In this document: positions 7,808-17,766 of the stretch, piece after piece
How positions within the stretch are numbered: the first letter of the stretch is position 1
Layout of the letters: each line of letters begins with the position of its first letter
Assembly: GCA_000023185.1 (NCBI GenBank)
Contig: CP001622.1
Span: forward strand, 3,715,501 to 3,779,500
DNA: 64,000 nucleotides
From: Rhizobium leguminosarum bv. trifolii WSM1325
GTDB taxonomy: Bacteria; Pseudomonadota; Alphaproteobacteria; Rhizobiales; Rhizobiaceae
Reading direction: 5' to 3'
The notes under the pieces: generated by a model
Told to the model about the DNA's origin: nothing
What the model saw: only the letters and a program-made list of their open reading frames with translations
The model's database searches: none
Position numbers and translations under genes: made by a program

Positions 7808-9301
7808 TTGTTTGATTTCGGCATCATCCCGCCGGCCATGTTCCTGGGCATGATCATCTTCATGCTCTACGGCTTTCCGGTCGCCTTTTCGCTCGCCGCC
7901 GTCGGCTTGTTTTTCGCCATCATCGGCATCGTCACCGGCCATTTCGGCGAGGTCTTTCTGCAGGCTCTGCCGCTGCGCTTCTTCGGCATCCTTTCCAACG
8001 ACCTTCTGCTCGCCATTCCCTTCTTCACCTTCATGGGTGCGGTGCTGGAGCGCTGCGGGTTGGCCGAGGACCTGCTCGAGGGCACCGGCAAACTCTTCGG
8101 TGGTATACCCGGCGGGCTTGCCTATGCCGTCATCCTCGTCGGCGCCGTGCTCGGAGCGATCACCGGCACGGTGGCCGCTTCCGTGATCACCATGGGGATG
8201 ATCTCGCTGCCGATCATGCTGCGCTATGGCTACAATCCGCGCCTTGCCACCGGCGTCATCGCCGCCTCGGGCACGATCACCCAGGTCATCCCGCCCTCGC
8301 TCGTGCTCGTCGTTCTCGCCGATCAGCTCGGCAGGTCGGTCGGCGACATGTATCTCGGCGCGATCGGCCCCTCGATCCTGCAGGTGACGATCTTCGTGCT
8401 CTTCATCCTGGTGATGTCGATTATTCGGCCGAAATCGATGCCGCCGCTGCCGAAAGAGGTGCGCGGCGATTTCAATTGGGCTCTGCTCGTGAAGGTGCTG
8501 ATGGGCATGGTGCCCTCGATCGTGCTGATCTTCCTCGTGCTCGGCACGATCTTCATGGGTCTTGCAACGCCGACGGAAGCAGGCGCGCTCGGCGTCGTCG
8601 GCGCCATTGTGCTTGCCGCCATGAATCGCCGCCTCACCTGGCCGCTGATCCGCGAAGCAATGGCATCGACCACACACATTACATCCATGGTGGTGATGAT
8701 CCTGATCGGCTCCACCTGTTTCAGCCTGGTCTTCCAGGGCATGGACGGCTCGCGCTGGATCGAGCACATGCTGTGGGGCATTCCCGGCGGGCCGGTCGGT
8801 TTCCTGATCTTCGTCAACATCTTCATCTTCGTGCTCGCCTTCTTCCTCGATTTCTTCGAGATCGCCTTCATCGTCATCCCGATGCTCGCACCCGTCGCCT
8901 CCAGTCTCGGCATCGACCTGATCTGGTTCGGCGTCCTGATCTGCGTCAACATGCAGACGAGCTTCATGCATCCGCCCTTCGGCTTCGCGCTCTTCTATCT
9001 GCGCTCAATCGCCAGCAAGGACGTCAAGACCTCGGATATCTACATGGGCGCGCTCCCCTGGGTCGGCATGCAGCTGATCCTGGTGGCGATCGTGATCTTC
9101 TGGCCGCAATCGGTAACCTATTGGCTGGATCACGGCCCGAAGGTCGACCCGAACTCGATCAAGATCGAAGTCCCGGGCTTCGGCGGCCAGCTCGGCCTGC
9201 CACCGCTGGGCGGCGGCGGCAATGGCTCACCGCAGATCCCCGGCCTGACCCTGCCGCCACTGAACGGCCTGCCGGGAGCACCGCCGCCACCGGCCAAATA
9301 G
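7808..9301 (+). CDS. TRAP transporter large permease (DctM family)
   Basis: A 497-residue protein, about 12 hydrophobic helices, that forms the substrate channel of the TRAP system. Recognisable DctM segments are AIPFFTFMGAVLERCGLAEDL, ASGTITQVIPPSLVLVVLAD and GLATPTEAGALGVVGA. The start appears to be TTG (7808), preceded by GGGAGAAACGGAC. The last ~45 residues are an unusual Gly/Pro-rich soluble tail (LGLPPLGGGGNGSPQIPG onward, ending PGAPPPPAK), longer than in typical DctM. The stop codon's last base is the first base of a long inverted repeat. Confidence 0.93.
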   Translation: MFDFGIIPPAMFLGMIIFMLYGFPVAFSLAAVGLFFAIIGIVTGHFGEVFLQALPLRFFGILSNDLLLAIPFFTFMGAVLERCGLAEDLLEGTGKLFGGIPGGLAYAVILVGAVLGAITGTVAASVITMGMISLPIMLRYGYNPRLATGVIAASGTITQVIPPSLVLVVLADQLGRSVGDMYLGAIGPSILQVTIFVLFILVMSIIRPKSMPPLPKEVRGDFNWALLVKVLMGMVPSIVLIFLVLGTIFMGLATPTEAGALGVVGAIVLAAMNRRLTWPLIREAMASTTHITSMVVMILIGSTCFSLVFQGMDGSRWIEHMLWGIPGGPVGFLIFVNIFIFVLAFFLDFFEIAFIVIPMLAPVASSLGIDLIWFGVLICVNMQTSFMHPPFGFALFYLRSIASKDVKTSDIYMGALPWVGMQLILVAIVIFWPQSVTYWLDHGPKVDPNSIKIEVPGFGGQLGLPPLGGGGNGSPQIPGLTLPPLNGLPGAPPPPAK

Positions 9302-9537
9302 AGCCTTTCCGGATTAGATTGCAGCATTCTGCCGGAGCAGGTTTTCGTCAGGGCAAAGGCGATTGGCGACGGGCATACCCCAAGGTACGTCCGAGCTGAT
9401 CGCCTTTGCCCTGGCGGAAAGATGCCCGGCCCATTTGCGAGGCAAATCTGCGGGGGGTTGGCTGAAACGGGCCGGCTGATCGACCGGCCGACTCCGTTTG
9501 AGCCAACAGAATGCTGCAATCTAACCCGGAAAGGCTC
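9301..9537. repeat. 237-bp cloverleaf-like palindromic element
   Basis: Terminal arms 9301-9331 and 9507-9537 are inverted repeats of each other, matching at 30 of 31 positions. Between them sit three independent hairpins. The first is 9349-9363 with 9399-9413 (15 bp, perfect), whose loop forms a further 9-bp stem closed by CCAA. The second is 9433-9438 with 9442-9447 (6 bp). The third is 9457-9470 with 9494-9507 (14 bp, one mismatch), enclosing GGCCGG/CCGGCC. The whole folds as a four-way junction. It fills most of the 317-bp gap between converging TRAP genes, and I found no second copy in the window. Confidence 0.75.
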
Positions 9538-9553
9538 TAGTCCAGCAAAAAGC

Positions 9554-9581
9554 AAAACCCCGGATGGAGATCCGGGGTTTT
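9554..9581. terminator. Bidirectional rho-independent terminator
   Basis: A perfect 12-bp stem AAAACCCCGGAT / ATCCGGGGTTTT closes over a GGAG loop. It ends in four T's on the plus strand (then GTT) and in four T's on the minus strand. It lies between the converging dctQM-like genes and the binding-protein gene and can serve both. Confidence 0.85.
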
Positions 9582-9618
9582 GTTATTGCGCTCGTCTGAA
9601 GCGTCGACGGCGGAAAGC

Positions 9619-10875
<1,257 letters not shown>

Positions 10876-11018
10876 TCAGAATCAGCGGCTTAGCGGTAAA
10901 CCGGAAAGGCAGGGCGCCGCCTCCGTCGCAATTTGGCTGCCTAATGCAGCCAAGCGTTGACTTGACGGCCGTTCAGGCGGAAGAAACGACGAGAATAAAG
11001 ATTTTCACCGGGGCTGAT

Positions 11019-11798
11019 ATGACGAAACCGATCGTTGCCATTCCTGCCGATATCCGTAGCTTCGACGGCGCGACCTGGCATGCCGTGCAGCATCAATATC
11101 TGCGCGCCGCATTGAACGCATCCGGTGTCATGGCCTTCATCATCCCCGCTTTCGAGGAGGGCTACGATACCGACGCGATCCTCGACCGCGTCGACGGTCT
11201 GCTGGTCTCCGGTTCGGCCAGCAATGTTCATCCCTTGCTCTACGGTGCCGAGGCGAATGACAAGGACGGCCCCTTCGACCCCGCCCGCGACGCCACCAGC
11301 CTGCCGCTCATCCGCCGCGCCATTGACCGCGCCATCCCGCTGCTCGCCATCTGCCGCGGCATCCAGGAGCTGAATGTCGCCCTCGGCGGCTCGCTGGCAA
11401 GCGAGATTCAGGAGCAGCCCGGCATCTGGGACCATCGCCGGCCAGAAGGCGTCGACCGGGACGGCATGTACGCCATTCGCCAGACCGTCCACGTCAAGGA
11501 AGGCTCCTGCATCGCAGCCATTCTCGGACCGGGCGAGATCCGCGTGAATTCCCTGCATCGCCAGGCAATTGCCAGAACCGCCCCACGCCTGCAGGTGGAA
11601 GCGATCGCCGAGGACGGCACGGTGGAGGCCGTTTCCGTCATCGACGCCAAGGCTTTCGCCGTCGGCGTGCAATGGCATCCGGAATATTGGGCTGAAACCG
11701 ACAAGTCTTCGAACCAGCTGTTCGCTGCTTTCGGCGACGCCGTCCGCGCCTATGCCGCCGCCAAGCGGCCGGTCATCCCGGCGCAGGCGATCGCGTGA
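11019..11798 (+). CDS. Gamma-glutamyl-GABA hydrolase-like class I glutamine amidotransferase
   Basis: A 259-residue class I glutamine amidotransferase-like hydrolase of the PuuD family (peptidase C26), which releases GABA or a related amine from a gamma-glutamyl conjugate. The nucleophile Cys is in LLAICRGIQELNVALGG (about residue 112 from this start). The His-Glu pair is in GVQWHPEYWAE. I start at 11019 (MTKPIVAIPADIRS); the frame is open from 10944 but that extension has no family match. Neighbours do not form a putrescine-utilisation operon, so the exact substrate is inferred from family only. The 293 bp upstream show no recognisable feature. Confidence 0.85.
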   Translation: MTKPIVAIPADIRSFDGATWHAVQHQYLRAALNASGVMAFIIPAFEEGYDTDAILDRVDGLLVSGSASNVHPLLYGAEANDKDGPFDPARDATSLPLIRRAIDRAIPLLAICRGIQELNVALGGSLASEIQEQPGIWDHRRPEGVDRDGMYAIRQTVHVKEGSCIAAILGPGEIRVNSLHRQAIARTAPRLQVEAIAEDGTVEAVSVIDAKAFAVGVQWHPEYWAETDKSSNQLFAAFGDAVRAYAAAKRPVIPAQAIA

Positions 11799-11892
11799 CC
11801 ACCAGACCCACCGGGCGTGGAAACATCAATCAACGGTGATCGTCGTCGCGTTCGTGGTTGAGCCAGGCGCAGAATTCTATCCGACGCGCCTA

Positions 11893-11997
11893 GCGCATCG
11901 GCCCGAAAATCGGAATCGATTTTCGGAAAGCACGATGCGCAGATTTCAAAGTGTTAGAGCGTCCTTTGTGCGTCCGAAAGGACGCACGGCGCTCTAA
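11893..11997. repeat. RIME-like element, family A (full copy)
   Basis: Two palindromes in tandem. The left one has CCGAAAATCGG / CGATTTTCGG arms (11903-11926) inside GCGCATCG...CGATGCGC. The right one, 11954-11997, runs from TTAGAGCG to CGCTCTAA with an inner 8-bp stem. Copies with the same two-part layout are at 36467-36574 and 52320-52426. The right end covers the stop codon of the dehydrogenase gene that ends at 11994. Confidence 0.8.
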
Positions 11998-12950
11998 ACC
12001 TTCTGCGGCGTCTCCGGCACCGGCGTCAGCGCCGCACCCTTATCGAACCAGGCGATGAGATTGTCGGCAACGAGATCGGCCATTGCATTGCGTGTCGGCA
12101 CGGACGCGGAGGCGACGTGCGGCAGCAGCACGGCGTTGGTCGGCCCCAGCAGGTCGGCCGGCACGGTCGGCTCTTCATAGAAAACGTCGAGGCCGGCAGC
12201 ACCGAGCGCGCCGGAGGCAAGAGCGGCACTCAGCGCCGCCTCGTCCACCGTCCAGCCACGGCCGACGTTGACGAGAATGCCGTTTGGGCCGAGTGCTGCC
12301 AGAATATCCGCATCGATCGTCTTGTGTGTCTGCGGCGTCTTCGGAACGATGGCGATCAGCGTATCCACCGCTTCCGCCAGCCCCTTCAACGTCGGGTGAT
12401 AATCGTAGGACACATCGGCGTGGCGCGAACGTGTGTGATAACTGATCTTCACCTTGAACGGCTCCAGCCGCTTGGCGATTTCGAGCCCGATGCGGCCAAG
12501 GCCGTAAAGCCCGATATGGCGGCCCTTGAGCGAGAAGCGCGACAGCGGATAGGCCGTTCCCGGCTTCCAGTTGCCGGCACGCAGCCACGCTTCGGCCCGC
12601 GGCAACTCGCGAACCGTGTTCAGCAGCAGGCCGATCGCCGTATCGGCGACCTCGTCGTTCAGCACATCAGGCGTATTGGTGACGACAATGCCTTTTTCGG
12701 CGGCATGTTTCACATCGACGCCGTCATAACCGACACCGAAATTGGCGATCACTTCGGCATGCGGCAGCTGGTCTATCCAGGCGCCTGGGAAGGAGCCGGA
12801 CACGGCGACGCCGCGGATACGGCCGGCAGTCTCGCCGTCCAGCGCAAGCTTCTCCTCGCGTGGGACGGCGATAATCTCAAACCGATCCTTCAACCTTTCG
12901 AGAACACGCTCGTGTATCTTCCCAGGAACGAGAATGGCGATGCGGGACAT
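11994..12950 (-). CDS. D-isomer specific 2-hydroxyacid dehydrogenase
   Basis: A 318-residue NAD(P)-dependent reductase of the glyoxylate/hydroxypyruvate reductase type. The Rossmann motif is HIGLYGLGRIGLEIAKRL. Catalytic elements of the family are visible: NVGRGWTVDEAAL with the substrate Arg, the Glu in GLDVFYEEP, and the His in LLPHVASAS. The first ~100 residues plus the C-terminus form the catalytic domain. It starts 29 nt downstream of a LacI-family regulator on the same strand, so the two probably form one unit. Which 2-keto acid it reduces cannot be read from sequence. Its stop codon lies within a family A repeat. Confidence 0.88.
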   Translation of the reverse strand: MSRIAILVPGKIHERVLERLKDRFEIIAVPREEKLALDGETAGRIRGVAVSGSFPGAWIDQLPHAEVIANFGVGYDGVDVKHAAEKGIVVTNTPDVLNDEVADTAIGLLLNTVRELPRAEAWLRAGNWKPGTAYPLSRFSLKGRHIGLYGLGRIGLEIAKRLEPFKVKISYHTRSRHADVSYDYHPTLKGLAEAVDTLIAIVPKTPQTHKTIDADILAALGPNGILVNVGRGWTVDEAALSAALASGALGAAGLDVFYEEPTVPADLLGPTNAVLLPHVASASVPTRNAMADLVADNLIAWFDKGAALTPVPETPQKV

Positions 12951-12979
12951 GGCTTTTCCTCTTGGATATGGCGGTCGGT

Positions 12980-14002
12980 TCAGGCGCGCGGCCGATGGGG
13001 ACTGGTGGACTGGCGAATGCGCATTTCCGGTTTGATCAGATGCATGCCATCAGGCTCATGGCTGCCGGCAAGGCGATCGAGCAGCGCCCGAGCGGCCAGG
13101 CGCCCGACCTCGGCCTGACCGTTCCAGACGGTCGTTAGCGCAGGCGTAGCGATCGAGGCCTCCTCGAGATCGTCGTAGCCGGTGACGGAAATATCGCGTC
13201 CCGGCACCAGGCCCGCGCGCGCAATGCCGTTCATCAGGCCGATCGCTACGAGATCGTTCCAGCAGACGGCCGCGGTCGGCTTCTGCGGCAGCGAAAGGAA
13301 ATGCACGGCCGCCTCGAAACCGCCCTGTTTCGAGCGCGGACCGGGAATGCGCAAGTTCGGATCGACCTCGATGCCGGCCTTGCGCAGCGAATTGACATAG
13401 CCCTGGTAACGGTCGCGGCCGGTGGATGTCTGGTCCGTGCCGCCGATCATGGCGATCGAGCGATGACCAAGGCCGATCAGGTGGTTGGTGGCAAGCGAGA
13501 TGCCGTAGCTGTCGTCACCGCGATAGGTCGGCAGGTCCTGCCCTTCCATCGAGCGGGCGACGAGGATCGCCGGCATGCCGTTGTCTTCTGCCAGCTGCAC
13601 GTCTTCAGGCGGAGTACCGATCGCCGGCGACATGATGACGCCGTCGCCACCGAGCTGCAGCAGCGTCTCGATGAAGGTGCGCTGCTTCTCGACATTGTCG
13701 TAATGGTTGGAAAGGATGAAGGTGTGGCGGCTGCGATCAAGCTCGCTTTCGATCGCCTTCAGGATCTCGCCATAGAACGGGTTCATGATGTCGTGCACGA
13801 CGACGCCGATGATGCCGGAGCGCGAGGTCCGAAGGCTGGCGGCACGGCGATTGTAGATATAGCCGAGCGCGCGCGCCTGTTCCTTGATCTTCTCCCGGGT
13901 ATTGCCGGCGACGAGCGGACTGTCGCGTAAGGCAAGCGATACGGTCGCCGTAGAAATGCCGAGCGTTTCGGCGATTGTCGAAAGCTTGATCTTCTGAACC
14001 AC
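12980..14002 (-). CDS. LacI-family transcriptional regulator
   Basis: A 340-residue repressor with an N-terminal HTH (KLSTIAETLGISTATVSLAL) and hinge (NRRAASLRTSRSGIIGVVV), followed by a periplasmic-binding-protein-like sensor domain. I chose the GTG at 14002, since GGAGGAGG stands four bases upstream and the HTH begins right after (VVQKIKL). It is immediately upstream of the 2-hydroxyacid dehydrogenase and probably controls that gene and itself. The short palindrome TTTAATTAAA at 14072-14081 upstream is a weak operator candidate. Effector unknown. Confidence 0.88.
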   Translation of the reverse strand: MVQKIKLSTIAETLGISTATVSLALRDSPLVAGNTREKIKEQARALGYIYNRRAASLRTSRSGIIGVVVHDIMNPFYGEILKAIESELDRSRHTFILSNHYDNVEKQRTFIETLLQLGGDGVIMSPAIGTPPEDVQLAEDNGMPAILVARSMEGQDLPTYRGDDSYGISLATNHLIGLGHRSIAMIGGTDQTSTGRDRYQGYVNSLRKAGIEVDPNLRIPGPRSKQGGFEAAVHFLSLPQKPTAAVCWNDLVAIGLMNGIARAGLVPGRDISVTGYDDLEEASIATPALTTVWNGQAEVGRLAARALLDRLAGSHEPDGMHLIKPEMRIRQSTSPHRPRA

Positions 14003-14121
14003 GTGTCCTCCTCCAGGCAGCACGCAAGGCAGTCAAGACCCCGCCGTCACACCGGCGCGGCCCTTAAAATGTTTAATTAAAAGATTTAATCGATGGAAGC
14101 AATTCGTCTTTCGGGGAAATT

Positions 14122-14634
14122 TCAGTCTTCGTCCGGTTCTTCGATATGAATGGCTTCGGCCTGCAGATTGGCATCGATCGCCTTCAGCAATCGGACGAGA
14201 TTGCGAATTTCCTTCTCGGAGAACTCCTGCGTCGCCAACTTGTCGCAGGCCGAGGCCGCCATCTCGATCCCTTGCACGCTGCCGCGGCCGAGTTCGGTGA
14301 GATAGACCTTGGTGAGGCGCGCATCCTCCGCATCGGGCTTACGCTCGAGAAAGCCCTGCGCTTCCATGCGGCCGATGGTGCGCGTCATCGTCGGCGCTTT
14401 GACGCCGAGCTTCTGGGCAAGGCCGCCGGCCGTCATGCCGTCGCTCTCGGCAAGCGAGAGGATGACGCCATCCTGGCCGGCATAGAGGCCGCTTTCGAGC
14501 AGGTTGCGCGAGAGCACCGTCCGCATGGAACGTGCCGCCTGGGTCAGAGCCGGAGAGAGATCGACGAGCGTATACTCGGTCTGATCCTTCTTCTTGGACT
14601 TGTTCTTTTTGCCGTCCTTGTGCTTCTTTCCCAT
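14122..14634 (-). CDS. MarR-family transcriptional regulator with Lys-rich N-terminus
   Basis: About 170 residues. The winged-helix domain is clear (QDGVILSLAESDGMTAGGLA, then APTMTRTIGRMEAQGFLERK and DARLTKVYLTELG). Ahead of it is an odd, very basic leader, GKKHKDGKKNKSKKKDQTEY, probably extra nonspecific DNA contact. I chose the ATG at 14634, six bases after AAAGGG; another ATG is two codons upstream and the open frame reaches 14754, overlapping the divergent gene. It is divergent from the creatininase-family gene, which it may control. Confidence 0.85.
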   Translation of the reverse strand: MGKKHKDGKKNKSKKKDQTEYTLVDLSPALTQAARSMRTVLSRNLLESGLYAGQDGVILSLAESDGMTAGGLAQKLGVKAPTMTRTIGRMEAQGFLERKPDAEDARLTKVYLTELGRGSVQGIEMAASACDKLATQEFSEKEIRNLVRLLKAIDANLQAEAIHIEEPDED

Positions 14635-14719
14635 AGCCATCCCTTTGATCTTTAAGCCCCGGCGCCGCTGCGATATGACATTGCTCAGGATCTCGTCATA
14701 AACAAGAGGCAACGACCGG

Positions 14720-15508
14720 ATGATGACACCTTCGCCGCGCTTCGAGGACAGCAACCCGGCCTCTACACCTGACGGGCGCCATCTGATCGCCGTGCTGCCG
14801 CTCGGCGCCCATGAACAGCACGGCCCTCACCTGCCCTTCGAAACCGACACCCTGATTGCCGAAGGCATCGCCGGACGATTGAAGATAGCCTTGCCTGCCG
14901 GCCTGCCGGTCACCTTCCTGCCCGCCGAATCTGTCGGCTATTCCATAGAGCATATGGATGTTGAAGGAACGAAGACGCTTGCCTTCGACGAAGCGGTAAA
15001 CCGCTGGCTCGGCATCGCCGAGGGGCTGGCAAAGCAGGGCATCCGCAAATTGGTGATGCTGAACGCCCATGGCGGCAATTCGCCCATCGTGACCATTGTC
15101 GCGACCGAGGCGCGGCTCCGCTTCGCCATGCTGGCCGTGGCAACGAGCTGGACCCGTTTCGGCCTGCCGGATGGCGTGGTCACGCCGGAGGAAAAGGCGA
15201 TCGGCATCCATGGCGGCGATATCGAGACATCGGTGATGCTGGCGCTTCATCCCGACAAGGTTGATATGGCGAAGGCGGCGAACTTTTCCTCGCGGCAGAC
15301 GGAATTCGCCGAGCGTTTCAAGCATCTGCGCGCCTACGGGCCGCACGCCTTCGGCTGGAAGATGTCGGACCTCAATGCTGAAGGCGTGGCGGGAAACGCC
15401 GCCGCCGCCACAGTAGAGAAAGGCGAGGCGCTGATTGCCCATGCGGTAAAAGGACTGGTGGAATTGCTGAGTGACGTCGATGCATTCGATGTCGCGCAAC
15501 TGCGGTGA
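14720..15508 (+). CDS. Creatininase-family amidohydrolase
   Basis: A 262-residue metal-dependent amidohydrolase of the creatininase / MftE / ArfB group. Metal-binding signatures are present in order: PLGAHEQHGPHLPFETD near residues 32-48, NAHGGN near 115, and HGGDIETSVML near 165. Family members cleave cyclic or linear amides such as creatinine, formamidopyrimidines or peptide ends, and the substrate here is open. It is divergent from a MarR-family regulator (14122-14634) with a short shared intergenic region, suggesting local control. Starts MMTPSPRFEDSNP; the second ATG is equally possible. Confidence 0.85.
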   Translation: MMTPSPRFEDSNPASTPDGRHLIAVLPLGAHEQHGPHLPFETDTLIAEGIAGRLKIALPAGLPVTFLPAESVGYSIEHMDVEGTKTLAFDEAVNRWLGIAEGLAKQGIRKLVMLNAHGGNSPIVTIVATEARLRFAMLAVATSWTRFGLPDGVVTPEEKAIGIHGGDIETSVMLALHPDKVDMAKAANFSSRQTEFAERFKHLRAYGPHAFGWKMSDLNAEGVAGNAAAATVEKGEALIAHAVKGLVELLSDVDAFDVAQLR

Positions 15509-15544
15509 CTATGGGGGCATCTGCACCGGCCAGACGACGTGATC

Positions 15545-15558
15545 TTATAACATTATAA
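15545..15558. promoter_or_regulatory. Possible Zur-type operator upstream of cobW-like gene
   Basis: TTATAACATTATAA lies 101 bp before the cobW-like start codon. It is AT-rich, imperfectly palindromic and resembles alphaproteobacterial zinc-uptake regulator boxes of the TTATAA-containing kind. The argument is family context: COG0523 GTPases are frequent Zur targets. I could not compare it to a matrix, so it is only a candidate. Confidence 0.35.
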
Positions 15559-15658
15559 AACCCTTTGAACTGCCGCGCTCAAGCCATTATATGAGACCAA
15601 CCGTTCAAGCAGCCGATCCCAAGCCGCTCGGCCGCACGCCTAAATCCTAGAGGTTCTC

Positions 15659-16762
15659 ATGACCGACGCGATCTCCACCCTGAAGCCCATTCCCGTTACC
15701 GTGCTCACCGGTTATCTTGGCGCCGGCAAGACGACATTGCTCAACCGCATTCTCTCCGAAAATCACGGCAAGAAATATGCGGTCATCGTCAATGAATTCG
15801 GCGAAATCGGCATCGACAACGACCTGATCGTCGAGTCGGACGAAGAAATCTACGAGATGAACAATGGCTGTGTCTGCTGCACGGTGCGCGGCGACCTGAT
15901 CCGCGTTGTCGAAGGCCTGATGCGCCGCCCCGGCCGCTTCGACGGCATCATCGTCGAGACGACGGGCCTTGCCGATCCGGTGCCAGTCGCCCAGACCTTC
16001 TTCATGGATGACGATGTGCGCGCCAAGACCGAACTCGACGCCGTCGTCGCCCTCGTCGATGCCAAGCACCTGCCGCTGCGCCTGAAGGACAGCCGCGAGG
16101 CCGAGGACCAGATCGCCTTCGCCGACGTCGTCATCATCAACAAGAGCGACCTGGTGACCCCGGAAGAACTTGATGTGATCGAGGATATCGTCCGCGCCAT
16201 CAACCCGGCCGCCCGAGTTTACAAGACCAGCCGCTCCGGCGTCGACCTCGCCCGCGTGCTCGATCAGGGCGCCTTCAACCTGGAGCGCGCGCTCGAAAAC
16301 GATCCGCATTTCCTCGAGCACGGCCATGACGACCATGTCTGCGGCCCCGATTGCGATCACGACCACCACCATCATGACCATGATCATCAGCATGGTGACC
16401 ACGGCCACGACCATCATCACCATGGCGCCCATCAACATGGCGCGATGTCGGCGATCCACGATGTGACGGTGCAGTCGGTGTCGCTGCGCGGCGCAGAGAT
16501 GAACCCGGAGCGCTTCTTCCCCTGGATCCAGAAGGTCACCCAGACGCAGGGGCCAAATATCCTGCGTCTTAAGGGCATCATCGCCTTCAAAGACGATCCC
16601 GAGCGTTACGTCGTTCAGGGCGTGCACATGATCATCGAGGGCGACCACCAGCGGCCGTGGAAGGAAGGCGAAAAGCACGAGAGCCGTCTCGTCTTCATCG
16701 GCCGCGAACTTGACCGCGAGAAGCTCGAAGCCTCCTTCAAGGCCTGCGAGGCAGCCGCCTGA
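15659..16762 (+). CDS. CobW/COG0523-family GTPase, probable zinc metallochaperone
   Basis: A 367-residue G3E GTPase. The P-loop is [12 protein letters not shown] (residues 18-29), the metal-binding CxCC motif is at Cys71-Cys74 (GCVCCTV), and the guanine motif is NKSD. A long His/Asp run at about 220-262 ([12 protein letters not shown] and neighbours) separates the GTPase from the C-terminal CobW domain and should bind Zn or another divalent metal. No cobalamin genes are nearby, so I favour a zinc chaperone over a cobaltochelatase role. It overlaps the next gene by TGATG and thus starts an operon with the WD40 and GNAT genes. Confidence 0.9.
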   Translation: MTDAISTLKPIPVTVLTGYLGAGKTTLLNRILSENHGKKYAVIVNEFGEIGIDNDLIVESDEEIYEMNNGCVCCTVRGDLIRVVEGLMRRPGRFDGIIVETTGLADPVPVAQTFFMDDDVRAKTELDAVVALVDAKHLPLRLKDSREAEDQIAFADVVIINKSDLVTPEELDVIEDIVRAINPAARVYKTSRSGVDLARVLDQGAFNLERALENDPHFLEHGHDDHVCGPDCDHDHHHHDHDHQHGDHGHDHHHHGAHQHGAMSAIHDVTVQSVSLRGAEMNPERFFPWIQKVTQTQGPNILRLKGIIAFKDDPERYVVQGVHMIIEGDHQRPWKEGEKHESRLVFIGRELDREKLEASFKACEAAA

Positions 16763-17751
16763 TGCCGACAGTTGCACCGCTTGATCTCGACGGCCACGTT
16801 CTGGCCGTCGAATTTTTAGGTGATGTTCCCTTCTTCGCAAGCGCAAACGGTACATTCCACCGGCTGGACGGCGGCGACAGGGTTTCCGAAGCCCACCAGG
16901 GCATGCTCACCGCGATCCGCGATCCCTATAGCGAGAGCCTGATCTCGGGCGGCGAGGACGGCAAGGTGCTGCGCATTGCCGCCGACGGCAGCGTCAGCGA
17001 GATCGCGACCGCGCCGCGCAAGTGGATTTCGCAGGTCGCAGCCGGCCCGCAGGGTGCCGTTGCCTATTCCTACGGCAAGAGTTCACTGGTGCGCCTTGCC
17101 GACGGCACGACCAAGGAATTCGCCGAAGAGCGCACGGTCGAAGGCCTTGCCTTTGCGCCGAAGGGCCTACGCATCGCGGCGGCGCGCTACAACGGCGTGT
17201 CGCTGCACTGGATCGGTATGAACGCCAAGCCGGTCGACCTGGAATGGAAGGGTGCGCATACCGGCGTCACCTTCTCGCCTGATGGCAATTTCCTCGTCAC
17301 CTCGATGCAGGAAAACGCACTGCACGGCTGGAAGCTCGACATCAAGCCCGGTACCGAAGCTCGCCACATGCGCATGACCGGCTACCCCGCCAAGGTGAAA
17401 TCGCTCTCCTGGTCGGTCAAGGGCAAGTGGCTCGCGTCTTCAGGCGCGCCTGCGGCAATCGTCTGGCCCTTCCAGGGCAAGGACGGGCCGATGGGCAAGG
17501 CGCCGATGGAGCTCGGCACCCGCGCCAATATCATGGCGACCGCGGTGAAGTTCCATCCGCTCGAAGACATCCTCGCCATCGGCTTCATCGACGGCATGAT
17601 CCTGGCTGTGCGCATCACCGACAGCAAGGAAGCGCTCCTGCGCCGACCCGGCAAGGGCGCGATCACGGCGATGAGTTGGAGCAAAAACGGCAAGCTGCTC
17701 GCCTTCGGCTCCGAAGCCGGCGACTGCGGCGTCGTCGATATTTCGGCTTGA
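16762..17751 (+). CDS. WD40-repeat protein
   Basis: A 329-residue beta-propeller protein made of repeated ~40-residue units. Examples are HQGMLTAIRDPYSESLISGG, GVTFSPDGNFLVTSMQENAL and ITAMSWSKNGKLLAFGSEAG. No signal peptide is visible, so it is probably cytoplasmic. Its ATG shares bases with the stop codon of the CobW-type GTPase, which implies tight co-expression. The propeller is a plausible docking partner for that GTPase or its zinc client. Function is inferred only from this coupling. Confidence 0.88.
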   Translation: MPTVAPLDLDGHVLAVEFLGDVPFFASANGTFHRLDGGDRVSEAHQGMLTAIRDPYSESLISGGEDGKVLRIAADGSVSEIATAPRKWISQVAAGPQGAVAYSYGKSSLVRLADGTTKEFAEERTVEGLAFAPKGLRIAAARYNGVSLHWIGMNAKPVDLEWKGAHTGVTFSPDGNFLVTSMQENALHGWKLDIKPGTEARHMRMTGYPAKVKSLSWSVKGKWLASSGAPAAIVWPFQGKDGPMGKAPMELGTRANIMATAVKFHPLEDILAIGFIDGMILAVRITDSKEALLRRPGKGAITAMSWSKNGKLLAFGSEAGDCGVVDISA

Positions 17752-17766
17752 GGCCCGTTGCCGGCG

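Noticed and set aside
7184..8971. 595-residue open frame on the minus strand
   Set aside because: It is antisense to the TRAP permease genes, extremely rich in Asp, Glu, His and Arg, and has no domain pattern. It is the mirror of high-GC coding, not a gene.
16321..16445. Short-period repeat in the CobW gene
   Set aside because: The repeated CAT/CAC/GAC codons encode the His/Asp metal-binding loop. This is protein composition, not a DNA repeat element or CRISPR.
15647..16855. 402-residue minus-strand frame with hydrophobic runs
   Set aside because: Antisense of the CobW-type GTPase. The Met/Val-rich run is the complement of its His-rich loop.
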